64,000 bases of DNA, taken from NCBI GenBank assembly GCA_028023455.1, contig JAQFVV010006354.1, positions 806,001 through 870,000 of the forward strand. Reading direction: 5' to 3'. Source of the DNA: Epiperipatus broadwayi. Its lineage: Eukaryota; Onychophora; Udeonychophora; Euonychophora; Peripatidae. Both the position numbers and the translations under genes were made by a program. Each line of letters starts with the position of its first letter. The stretch's first letter is position 1. Shown here in pieces: positions 50,101-61,540 of the stretch. Below the pieces are notes generated by a model. That model was not told the origin of the DNA and did no database searches. It saw only the letters and a list, made by a program, of their open reading frames with translations.

Positions 50101-50414
50101 GGGAAGTAAGAGAAAAATATTAATTAATCTTGTAAAAATTTTCTGATTAATAAAGAAATTAGTTACTGTATTTCTAAATTATATCTGTCTTAAATATTTA
50201 TTCCTCAAAGTAACCATATCTACTCTATCTTATGTCTAAATATCAATAATCAAATACTAATCCCAGTTTTCCCTCTCTCCCTATTTTTAAGGTATTATTT
50301 TTTTCACTTTAATTGCATTTTTCTTCACATATTTTTTCTAGATACAATATGGTCTTCAAATTTAAATGACATATTATAGTATACTGAAGCGGTCACATAT
50401 ATATATATATATAC

Positions 50415-50493
<79 letters not shown>

Positions 50494-50874
50494 TGCTTCA
50501 TGCATATATTTTGCTATTAAGTTACAAAATATTAAGGCATTTAAAACAATTATAATGTATAAAAAATAGTATAAAAATGTAAATTCTATTACAAAATTTA
50601 ATTATGAGTTGGTATATGTGAAAAAGATGGGTTTCAAATCAGCAAAAAAAGTTTAACTTTCTAATTAATTAAAAAAACAATTGATATTAAAAGAAGGTAG
50701 GTACTAAATTCTAATTTTTGAATTTATATTTAGTGTAAGCATTGTCATTACAATAAAAATGATGAGAAATATGTATACTTACTGGGGATTAGATTAAATC
50801 AAACACATTCAGAATTTAATTAAAAATGCAATTAGTAAATTTCAAAATTAAATTGCATTAAGATTATAATCAGT
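50101..50874. other. AT-rich DNA with a long (TA)n array
   Basis: The (TA)n run at 50396-50492, interrupted once by ACATTTA, is the longest of the window. The open frame through it is an artefact. Nothing else was recognised. Confidence 0.7.
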
Positions 50875-51066
50875 TTGATTCTTTTAGATAATAAAGAAAA
50901 GAATTTTTCTTAAGTTCAAATTAATTAATTAATTTGGATATTAGCTGATACCTTTGTCTCAAGATGTATATTGATTCTTTTAGATAATAAAGAAAAGAAT
51001 TTTTCTTAAGTTCAAATTAATTAATTAATTTGGATATTAGCTGATACCTTTGTCTCAAGATGTATA
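50875..51066 (+). repeat. Perfect tandem duplication, two 96-bp units
   Basis: Units 50875-50970 and 50971-51066 are identical base for base, starting TTGATTCTTTTAGATAATAA and ending TCAAGATGTATA. No mismatch was found. Confidence 0.97.
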
Positions 51067-51069
51067 TAT

Positions 51070-51770
51070 AGAAAGGGAAGAAAGAGTTTTTAGTTGTTGT
51101 AAACTTCTGGAAGAGCTAATGTAAACTCCTTCTAGTTTTGTAAACTTATTGTAAAGTTTTCTTTAAAGCTGTTAAATTAAATAACACTATGATTAGTGAG
51201 TAGTTTGCTCTCTGACCATATTTGGTAAAGCTGAATATGAAGTTCTCTTGTCTTATAGAATGCTAGGCCAATCAAGTCCCTGCCTACAATTAATGTTCGA
51301 AGTTGCAGATATACTATGCCATCACTGTCAAAAAAACCCTAGTATATAATGCTACCAGTAAACAATTAAAGCCTCTTTATTATTGACTTTATTTGCTTTA
51401 AATAATTATATATTAATCATTCTGTAAAATACATTTTTTATTGTATTATTTAGATATTTTATTGCATTATTTAAATATTTTCTTAATGCATGCTTAATTA
51501 ATTGTACATAGTAAGGAAGATCGACCATTGCAATATATGCTAGATCTTTCTTAAATTTTGCTTGATTTACTATTTAAGAATCAGAGGTAGGTGAATTTAG
51601 TTAAAATATTTCAATGATTAAAATGATTGAAATTATCTGGATAAAAGTCCAGTAAATAAATAAAAGCAAGATATTTAAATCCCTTCTCACTGATTATAAT
51701 TTGTGCTTTAATTTTATTTGTGATTTTAAATTTGCCTATTTAAAATAGATTCTTTCAAAAAATGAAATTT
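51070..51770. other. AT-rich DNA, no gene recognised
   Basis: No motif or repeat was recognised. Confidence 0.5.
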
Positions 51771-51786
51771 AGCCATTAACACAATT
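51771..51786 (+). repeat. Target-site duplication of SINE copy 3, left
   Basis: AGCCATTAACACAATT, matching AGCTATTAACACAATT at 51894-51909 in 15 of 16 bases. Confidence 0.85.
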
Positions 51787-51893
51787 TTTTTTTATAAGTG
51801 TCATAGCATCGGCTGGGATGTGAATCCACAACCCAGGCAACTGCCTGCAAGTGCAAGGCAGTCACGCTGACCTCTCAACCACCAATGAAAGAC
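51787..51893 (-). mobile_element. Minimal tRNA-derived SINE, copy 3
   Basis: On the minus strand it reads TGTCTTTCATTGGTGGTTGA...CAGCCGATGCTATGACACTT and ends in a short A-rich tail (plus-strand T run from 51787). The A-box region (TGGTTGAGAGG) and B-box region (GGATTCACATCCC) are recognisable but more decayed than in the other two copies, and the anticodon-like loop carries extra bases (CTTGCACTTGCAG). The flanking 16-bp duplication confirms the element boundaries. Confidence 0.88.
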
Positions 51894-51909
51894 AGCTATT
51901 AACACAATT
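51894..51909 (+). repeat. Target-site duplication of SINE copy 3, right
   Basis: AGCTATTAACACAATT, one mismatch from 51771-51786. Confidence 0.85.
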
Positions 51910-51914
51910 ACAAT

Positions 51915-53060
51915 GATTTTATATACAACTTTTAAAATTAAAATTAAGATCAAGTGTTAAAAGTAAACTTTATTTTCTTTTAGAAGGGAGAAGTATATTT
52001 GTATGTTGTGTGCAGCTGATTTATAGTCAAACCTGGAATTTTAAAATAAATTTTAATGTTTGAACTTAAAAATTAAAACTTTGACAAATATATATGTATA
52101 CTATATGATACGATAGTTTAATTCTTTAAAATTTTTAAAACAATTTAATATATTGTCATTGTAGGCTATCCTATCAATAATTCCATATATATGTAAGGTC
52201 TATTGGATGGATCTCTAATTAAACAGGGAATAACTTCTTATAATTTAAAAAAATGTATATATCATAACTGCATAGGCCCTGATTTAGTCTCATATAATAG
52301 ATGTCTGTGTAGGTTTAAATTTTAAAACCAAATATTTATTATATATAAATATAGCATTACTGGATTGTCTAATTTCATGATTATCTTACTGCGTTTCTTC
52401 AGCAGGCATATATCCCTGCTTTGGAAAATTTAATTTGATGAATTCAATCTAAATAAGTTCCACACCAATGCAGGAACATTCCTTTTATTTTTCTGACCCA
52501 GACAGTCTTATTATTTCTTGTTACTAGTGCAGTGGATCATTCCTACCTGTTATGAGAGTTCTTAAGGACTATATAAAGACACTTATCCTTTATTCCATGA
52601 CACATGTAACTTTGCAAAATTTACTATATTCCTGTCATTGCATTATTATAAGACTTGAATATGATATTATGGAAATGATCATATTCCAGTATACTGCATT
52701 ATGTGTTTATTGCTTTCACAACTCAGTACTACCTTCCTTATCCCTATATTAAAGCTTTATATTTCAGCTTTTATTGGTCATGATCATGAGAGTTATTCAT
52801 TTATCTATGTAACCATATTTTTCTAGAGTTAATTAAATTTACCTTAACTTATTTATTATTATGTATCTTCTTGAGGAATATCTGCCCCAAAGATCAAATG
52901 TATTCATCTGAGACCCCCTCATTTGTATCTGTTATACATTGAAACTTTAAAATATATAATTCCATTAATTAATGTAATTCCACTATCTTATAAGTCTAGC
53001 AACCACATTATGCAGTAGTCATTTCTTTTGTTTATTTGTTTGTAACTTTAATAATAATAA
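51915..53060. other. AT-rich DNA, no gene recognised
   Basis: The 66-residue frame at 52552 shows no family motif. No repeats were identified. Confidence 0.5.
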
Positions 53061-53071
53061 AGTGTTTGTAT

Positions 53072-53126
<55 letters not shown>

Positions 53127-53196
53127 TTTATATATTTAACCCATGTAAATCTTTGTTTAAACATATATATATATATATATATAAGATACAAACTTT
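53061..53196. repeat. (TA)-cored hairpin with unique arms
   Basis: GTTTGTATCTTATATA (53064-53079) leads into (TA)n to 53122. A 40-bp spacer and a second (TA)n run follow, and the structure closes with TATATAAGATACAAAC (about 53178-53193), the exact reverse complement. The layout resembles the palindrome at 28505 but with different arms and a spacer. Confidence 0.8.
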
Positions 53197-55465
53197 AATT
53201 CATACTATATCAGTGATGAATAATTGCATTTAATTAAAAAAAAATGAAATAGCACTAATTTTTTTTAAAAAAATTATGTTAATGCTCTAAAACCTTATGT
53301 GAGAATTGCTTATGGATTTAGTCAGGAGTTTTATAAGCATTTAGTATTATTATTATGTTTGATGAACTATTTAATGATAAAAAGGGGGTGGCCTATTACA
53401 GGAGTTGTTAATGTGTAAGTTAAGTTGATGCAAATTTGTTTTATTTATTTGTAGAATAGTGGTTGGTACTTGTTTAGATGGTTTTCTGATCTGTTTATCC
53501 AATGGCACACCCATCCATTATAGATATGTAGTATAATCAGTGAAATATATTTAACCAATAGCCATATAAGTTATATTTTAATCAGTATAATTTAGGGATT
53601 TATATAGCAGCATATGTGTGTGCATGTATTTCTGTATCATCTTCCAATTTCATTTTCATATTTAATTACAGTACAGAATTTTACATTTTACAATAAAACA
53701 CTTAAAATTACAGCAAATATTTCTGATAACAGGTGCAAGAATATTTTGAGTGGTTAATGGATATCTGGATTAGTGAATTATTTGACAAACTAAATTGTGT
53801 TATCAACTATTTTATTTACTGGCCATTAATGCTTATTTCTTTTAAAAGTGTATAAATTATTTTTTTGTTTTATTCGGTTTGATTTAATTTAGAAAATCAA
53901 ATGATTTTTTTAAAGAAAAGATTTCTTGAATATTTGTTACTTAATAATCTGAGTGTGAAGGGTGGAGCTAACCTTTGGAAAATGAGGTGACCTATTGATT
54001 GATAGAAAGGAGATATATTTAAGTGATAGTCAGTAATAAAATATAGTCTGCTTCTGCCACTTCTTCTATGTATATGTTTTTTCCAATCTCTTCCAGAAAT
54101 CAAGTCAGTTAAACCCAAAAGTATATTTTTTTTAAACATTATTTTACAAAATTTAGTATGGAAATTCTAGCTGCCAGACAATTTTAAGAAAAAATGTCAG
54201 GCTAATTTTTTTTACAAGGTATATTTTCTTCACTCTCATCTCAATTAAATTTTTAATTAACCTTATCATTTGAAATGTATTTGTATGATTATAACTTAAA
54301 TCTACTTTATTTGCCTATGCATGAACTTTATAACCTTTTAAGGAAATTTATGTAGGACTGTTTAGCAAAGCCTATCATAGACTCTAAGTTTAAATTCTCT
54401 TCTAATTATATAAAAGTTAAGTTAAAATGAGAGGATGTATATATAATTTATTGTGCTATATTTTGAACTACTATGTGATAATAACTATGCTTATCATTCA
54501 TGTTAATAAAATAGTTTATTAAAGAAGTGAATGCATGGCTCACAAGGAATTAACTAATAATTAGTAATTATTTAATGTGTACCTGATTTGAGTCGAGTAG
54601 AAGGGCATTAATATTATATATTTTTTGTCATCCTCAGTATGTGGATGTATTATAAAAAGAAAAATATTATTATCTAAGGAATTGCAGCTTTTCCATGAAC
54701 AATTAGAAAGAGCCCAAAATAATTATATTCGTGCTAACTTATGAAGTTGATGAAAAGTTACTGCTCTTTTGGAAGCCTGCTAAAGTTATTACTAGATTGT
54801 AAATTTCCCAAATTAATTAAATGGTCAATATCAAACAAATATGTAGCTGAAATTATCTATCCATTATCTCTGTTATTATAAAAAGTTGATTACTTGCACG
54901 TTGTATTAGTGAGCTCAATTAGCTATCACTAAAAACATTTGAGATTGCTTAATTAAATATAAAATTGGGAATATTTATCCTATAGGAATTTGACTTCATG
55001 TTTTACTAATATGTACTCATTTGAAATCATCATTCTTATCTTCACATCATTCAGGAGACTTTATGTTAAAGACTTTGCAGGTCAATTTTTTTCAGTTAAA
55101 AAAGAGTAATTATTTTTTTTGTTATTGATATATCATAAACAGATAGATATGTTTATTTATTTATTTGCTTATATATTTTGTGCTATTTCTTTGAAATCAA
55201 GAACATCTTGAATAGTGTATTACAAGTTGTAATACACCAGTAATTGATCATTATTTAAATGTAATTTTTTTATGTGGTTTATACATAGGTTTATACATAG
55301 GTTTTTCATGTGTTTTATTAAAGGAAGGTATTTCTCTATTTAATGTCTCAAAGTGAGAAAGTAGCTTAGAGAGTAGTAAATGTATGAAAGATAAATATTG
55401 TTAATTTATTGGTGCACTGGGCATTTGTTCATATAATGTGTAGAATAGGTGTTAAGTAGAGGGGT
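53197..55465. other. AT-rich DNA, no gene recognised
   Basis: The minus-strand 80-residue frame 54139-53897 has no motif that I recognise and no supporting context. The rest is AT-rich sequence. Confidence 0.5.
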
Positions 55466-55466
55466 T

Positions 55467-55467
<1 letters not shown>

Positions 55468-55538
<71 letters not shown>

Positions 55539-55540
55539 CA
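55468..55540. repeat. (TA)n microsatellite, two runs
   Basis: Two TA runs are separated by GTAA. The left edge reads GGGGTTACAATATA and the right edge ATATTGCAATGGG, a weak inverted symmetry. Confidence 0.9.
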
Positions 55541-57190
55541 ATGGGTGTCTTATTTGGCAAAAGGAAGTTATATATTTAATAATGTAGTTTTATGAATCTC
55601 TACCTTTTCCTGATTACCGAGTCTAAAGAAAAATGAAGTAGAATGTGGAATGGAATGGGTTGTGGTGGTTTAAGTCAACCTGGTGGTGATTTTTGTGGCT
55701 GACAGGTCATTCTGATCATTCCAATACATATATGTGAACTTTTAATTATTTTCAGTAGTATGCAAAATTAAAACAATTGTTGGAAATTTATTATATTTTA
55801 CATAAATTATATAGTTTATCTAGTGAAATCATAAATATTGAATAGAAATCTTCTTTCTCTAAATAAAAAAATATTGTACTATATTTTATAATCTTAAATA
55901 AATTTTTCTTCATAGTCATAACAATTTGATTTGGATTTTTATAATTTTTCAGCCCTTTTCTGATTTTTATGGCAGCAAATGTTTATGAAGTTTTATTTTT
56001 TTATTATTGCTTAAATTAATTTTCAATTTTATATATTTAAGTTTTCATAATTTAGTATAAGTGAAGATGTATTACTGTAACCATATAAATCTTTTTATAT
56101 ATTGTTCTAATTTTTTGATCGATCTACTTTTTTTTATTAATAATTAACACTTTTTATCTTGTATTTTGACTTATTGATGTATTTATGTAATTCTGTTTTT
56201 TACATTCAATTTTATTACACCTATATTAATTCAAAACTCTATTTTGCTTCAAACTATGTACTCTCCTTTCCACACATTCTTTTATAAAATTATCAGTTTT
56301 GAATAATAAATGATTATCCTGCTTTCTATTATGCTAGGCACACTTCATATGGCAAAGCATAAGATTATAGTAAGTAAACAAATGGCCTAAAATATGTAAT
56401 AAAGCCATTAAAAGGGGGGTGTATACCATCTATATAAACAAAATTAAGACATGTTATAAAATAAGTGAGAATGTCTGTGGATATATCATATACTTGCACA
56501 CCCAAATAAAGCCAATATTTAAGGCTTAAAATTCAATGTGTAGACACATTAGTTATATGCTTATAATAATAATTATTATTATTTTTTGTTCATTTTTTTT
56601 AAGAAATGCAAAGATGTTTGTGTAATTTGTATTTATATATTTTGTTAAGTGCTTGTAAAAAGAAAAAAAAAAGATGGAAATGATTAAATGTTCCAACATA
56701 TATGTAATTTTTAAAATCAAAAGTTTTATTAGATATTTTTCTCTACAAACACATTTAAGCAGGGGGGGGGGTCATTGTTCTAGATTTAAGAAAAGCCTAA
56801 AGACATTTGTATTTTTTTAGTAGATAAGTAATTTTGTTTTCTTTTAAATTCTCAAGTATTTCAACTAGACAAAAGAATTCATTGAAACTTATGTTAATGC
56901 AGATGGAGAAAAATATGTAGTTTAATTAAAAAATATTTTTAAGTGTAATCTGATTATCAGAAAATTTCTTATATAGTAATTTTTTGTGTTGAATCAGATA
57001 GTGGCTGGAGTGAATAATAGATCTAATTAAAAATCAAAATTCTTCAGATTAATTAGGGGATTACATAGGAATGCTTTGTGCATTGTATGGATCCATTAAT
57101 ACATTCAAAGTTAGCTAATTAAATATTTTTCAGAGGTGTACCTGGATTGGGATTGTAATGAGTGGGCTGTATAAGCTGTTCACTAGGTGT
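55541..57190. other. AT-rich DNA, no gene recognised
   Basis: A G-run of nine to ten bases lies at about 56762-56770. No motif or repeat was recognised. Confidence 0.5.
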
Positions 57191-57900
57191 TTGGGATACT
57201 GACATTTATGCACTCACTCACTCACTTATTTATTAGAACAGATTGGACTTATTGACTTATTTTTAACTTATTCACTTACTGGATGATTTTACCTTATTTA
57301 CTTGCTTGCTTACTTATTGCATTTATTTTAAGTTACTTAAACTTAGACTTGGAGGTGAACTTATTCAATTTTAGTGAACTTGGAGAGTTGGAGTTGAACC
57401 TTCAGAGACACACAGTCAGCCATTCATGGAGTTCAGATATTTTTTTTTTTTATGTCATGCTGGTGAAGAGCATGTTTCAAGATGATTTCGAACTAACAAA
57501 TTTTTATTAGTGCTGTGAAGAACTGTGTTTACCAGTGAGTTCCAATATTAGAAGAAACCAAAGTAAAAGAGAAATGTTACCAGTGTTGGATAAACCATGA
57601 AGGAAATCCTACAATTAGGGGATGACAATGACCAGAGAAAAAGTTAAATTATGATTAAGCATGCAACATAAGTATATTCTCATCCATGAAATGGTCATGA
57701 GGTAGGAACCCCAAATCAGTGAGCCCATCCAGCTCTGCTTTTGCCATCAGAAATATTTCCTAGCTCCAGCCACCAAGTGATTATGAAAGATGCTATATAG
57801 TGTTGTGTTCAAGAAAAGTTCTCACTATCCTGGATAAACATATGAATAGCCTACTCAGAGCCCAGAGAAGTATGATAAATACTTTACATGGTACACTCTA
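57191..57900. other. CTTA-rich patch and unassigned balanced sequence
   Basis: An irregular run of ACTCACT/CTTA-type words fills about 57210-57320 and produces a 75-residue plus-strand frame at 57283 without motifs. The following 57520-57880 stretch is less AT-rich and could be an old mobile-element scrap, but matches nothing else in the window. Confidence 0.35.
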
Positions 57901-60900
57901 TTTTTATTAATTTCATGTATATTACTGTGTGATATATATCTTTCATTTATATACTTCTTTGTGTAAAAATATCAATCTTATTTAAAGTACTATTTAGTAT
58001 TTGTATAATGTATTTGTGTGCAAGATTATAATTCTCAGACCACTCTCTCTCACTAATCGATTCATTTTTTTAATGCTTTAACATTATATTTCTTTCTCAA
58101 AATAACTATTATATCATATTTTTTTCTCTGCATTGGTGTTTATTATTATTGTATTTATCTTTGTAATTGGTGAAGGGATACAGGGTTCAATAAATATTTG
58201 TTTAATAATTATAGAATTATCTTACTGTTTTGATACTCTATTCATATTTCTGTCTCTAATAATAAAATAATTAGATAATTATGTGAGTATTGCGATTCCC
58301 ATTTTTTTTAACCTGGAATAAATAGAATGCTGAGCTAGCATATGGGATACCAACTTATTGGGATTTAAATATTTAGTCATTAGAGTATTTATTTCTGTAA
58401 GATTTTTGTTTGTTTTACTATATTTCATATAATTATTGGCCTTGCATATCCTTTCAGAGGGGGGATTATTTTTTTCTCTTTCTGGGAGTGGCAGGAGGGT
58501 TTTTTAATTAAACGAATCCATCAAAGGTATTTAAGAGTCAATACTTTAATAACTGTTCTTATGACTGTATCAAGGTGATTGTAAAAAGATTTAAAACTGC
58601 TTCTTAATCTGGCATGTCACCATATTTTTTTATGTTCAATATGTGTGTATGCTCATCTTAACAGGGTTTGGATGAACTGGTATACTATAAATATTTTTTC
58701 TTTCTACAGAATTTCTATTTTTCCTTTTTTTATCTACCTTTTAATGTATTATGTTAATGCTAATACCTGACTTTTGGATTTCTTTTCTCTTTTTAAATGC
58801 CTATCATTACTGATATATTTTTTATTTTGTTAAAATGCTGATTTTTAATTATTTATCCTTCTATAGTTTATACTTTGCTTTATTTTAACAAAATATCAAT
58901 GAAATTTATGATATGTATTCATTTCTTTTGTTAGTTACTCATTTCTCTAAAATTCCAACTTTTCTTATAGTATATATAAAAAAAATTAAATCTTGTCTTT
59001 AATTCCTAATAGATTCCATATCAGATTATAAATTTTATAAATCTAATTTGGAACAAAAATCATATATTAAAATGCATTTTTATCAACTGATGTTTTCATG
59101 CATAAATAGTTTTTTGTAATTGTTATCCATATATTAATTATTTCTTTACAAACTATTTCATCAACATTTCTCTTATTTTTTAAATACAGTTTACAATCTT
59201 TATCAATTCTTTATTTTTATATTTCCTGTCATAATACAACATTCTAATATGCCATTATCATTATATAAATATAATTATATTTTTTCCAATGATTTTTCAA
59301 CTTCTTTGCCCATATCTAATTACTAATATTTCTGAATAATTTAGTTAAGGTATTAAACTTTATAAATAATATATAATTTGGATTTAGGATCATTACAATT
59401 TTAAAATACTTAGACATTGATATTAGTGTAACAATTCTTTTATTAATTATTATACATATATTGAACCAGAGGCTTTCTTTATTTCAAAAGTCAACTATTT
59501 TGAAATAAAAAAACTTACTTATTGAGGTTTGCAAAGGAAAAAGAAAGTTTTGTTATTTAAAGCCTTGTATTTTATTATTTTTTGTTGTTGTAAGAGTGCC
59601 TGCCATTATAAGTAGGTATATGGCATACACACACAATTACATTTTGAAATCATAAAAGTTGCTTTGAAAAGTTTTTGATTGAGATAATTTTTTTTATTCT
59701 AAATTATTAAGATTAAAACCAACCAAATTTTATTCAAAAAGTAGAGACTGGTTTTAAAGTAGTGATATCTTAATCTAAAAGCTTGGATAGGAGGGGTTTG
59801 CTAATTAATTAAGATTTAAGTGGTGTTTAAAAGGAAAAAGAATAGAAATAGCCCTGGTTAGGATTTTAATTAAGATTAGGTGGGAGATAAAGAATATGAA
59901 AGAAAATTTTGGTTTTTTACTATTAATATTTAAAAAAAAGAGAAGAATAAGAGAAAAGATGAGGCCATTCAGATTTTTTTAAGGCAGACTCTAATTTTAA
60001 AAAAAGCATTAAAAAGGTGAAAAAAGATTGTCTGGTTGTTATCATAGACATTTCATTCCACAAACCAATTTCCCATAAAAAGGTGCATATACTTATTACT
60101 AGAACTAGTGATCACCAATTCCCAATGCAGAAACTACCAGCATTGCAGAAAAATATCAAAGATATGTCATGCTAAAACAATTCTAAGATGTCCCTCAGGG
60201 CTCTAAAGTCATTTAATCATTAACATATCCTAATTTGAAAGTTCAAGACTGATCCAAAAAATTTTCTTCACACTCTGCAACCAGCTTCCTGAAAATAAAG
60301 AAAGAAATGAAAACAACAGCAGTGTACACTTGCTGGAACTGAATCTTGCACATGCGATTGGAATAAATCTCAAGGAAAAATTGAAGCCTTAAAGATAACC
60401 TAATGTTATAATTATTTTAACCAGGGCTTAAATCTCTTGGTTTGCTATTTAAAGAAAAAGAAAGATGGAAATATGATACTTATTTGTAAAAGTTTAGTTA
60501 TTTTACTTAATTTTTAAATATTTCTTTTTATTATGTGTAATATTGTGACCTATCAATTGTAAATAATTAATTTAAGATTTTATTTCTATTGGTTTGTCAG
60601 AGAGTGTATTAAAAGTTGGTATTTTGTATTCACTTTATTATTATTATTTGTTTAAAAGACTTTGTAAGATAACAGTAGTTTTTCTTTTATCTCACCTGTC
60701 CCATTTTCTTTGAAATCAATTTAGTTTAACATGTGTCTCTGTTTTCTGCAGCCCATGGCTCTCTTGGCTGGCAGTTTCTTGATAATGGTTTAATTATGTT
60801 TTCTTTTGTACCATATAGAGTGTGAGATTTATTATTATTATTATATTTAATATTAAGTAAATTATAATCTTGTCTATTTAATTGTATGAACGTAACCTTA

Positions 60901-61540
60901 AGGCCATATAATAAACATGAACCCTTATGAGTGTTTAAGGAGCATAGAACATTCTTTTGTTGGTCCCAGGGTCTTTTCTTGGGTTAAGAAGGAATCACTC
61001 TGCATAGTTCATTAACTTTCATTCCAGGTAACCTTTACTAAAAATCTCTAACAAAGGGGATATATAACTGATACTCATATGGCATGCAGCAAATGGAAAT
61101 GGATCCCTAAAAACAAGGCAACTAGAAATAAGAGAATGGGATTTCTGTAGGTAAATTGTTGGCAGAAAGATCATGACACATCCCTGTAAGCTTAGGTGAG
61201 AGAAAAAATTATCTGCCAAAGATTTTGATATACCCTAATCTTCACTTGCACTCTCAGACAAATAATGGTAAGGAATTTGGTTGAAACTTTTATTTATTTT
61301 TAAGGCTAATAATTGTTTTGAAATTTTCTAAATCTAAGAATTATTAATAATTATTTTTTTTGGCTATTTGTTTTTGGGTCATGTCCCTCAATTGTCTGAA
61401 TAATATTTAAGATCTCTTTCTCTCCCTGTGTCTAGCTGGTGGCATTTCTATCAGACTTTCATCACTTAACTTTTGATCACTGTAAAATTTTTAGGTTGAC
61501 AGTGGCCTTGTTGTGCCCTTAGTGATAAGAGGTCTGGAGT
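57901..61540. other. AT-rich DNA, no gene recognised
   Basis: No open frame with recognisable motifs on either strand; the 66-residue minus-strand frame at 61219-61019 is not supported by context. Confidence 0.5.

Noticed and set aside
53897-54139. 80-residue minus-strand open frame
   Set aside because: No motif, no context and length within chance expectation for this much sequence.
57283-57510. 75-residue plus-strand open frame
   Set aside because: It arises from CTTA-type repetitive text at its start and shows no family motif.
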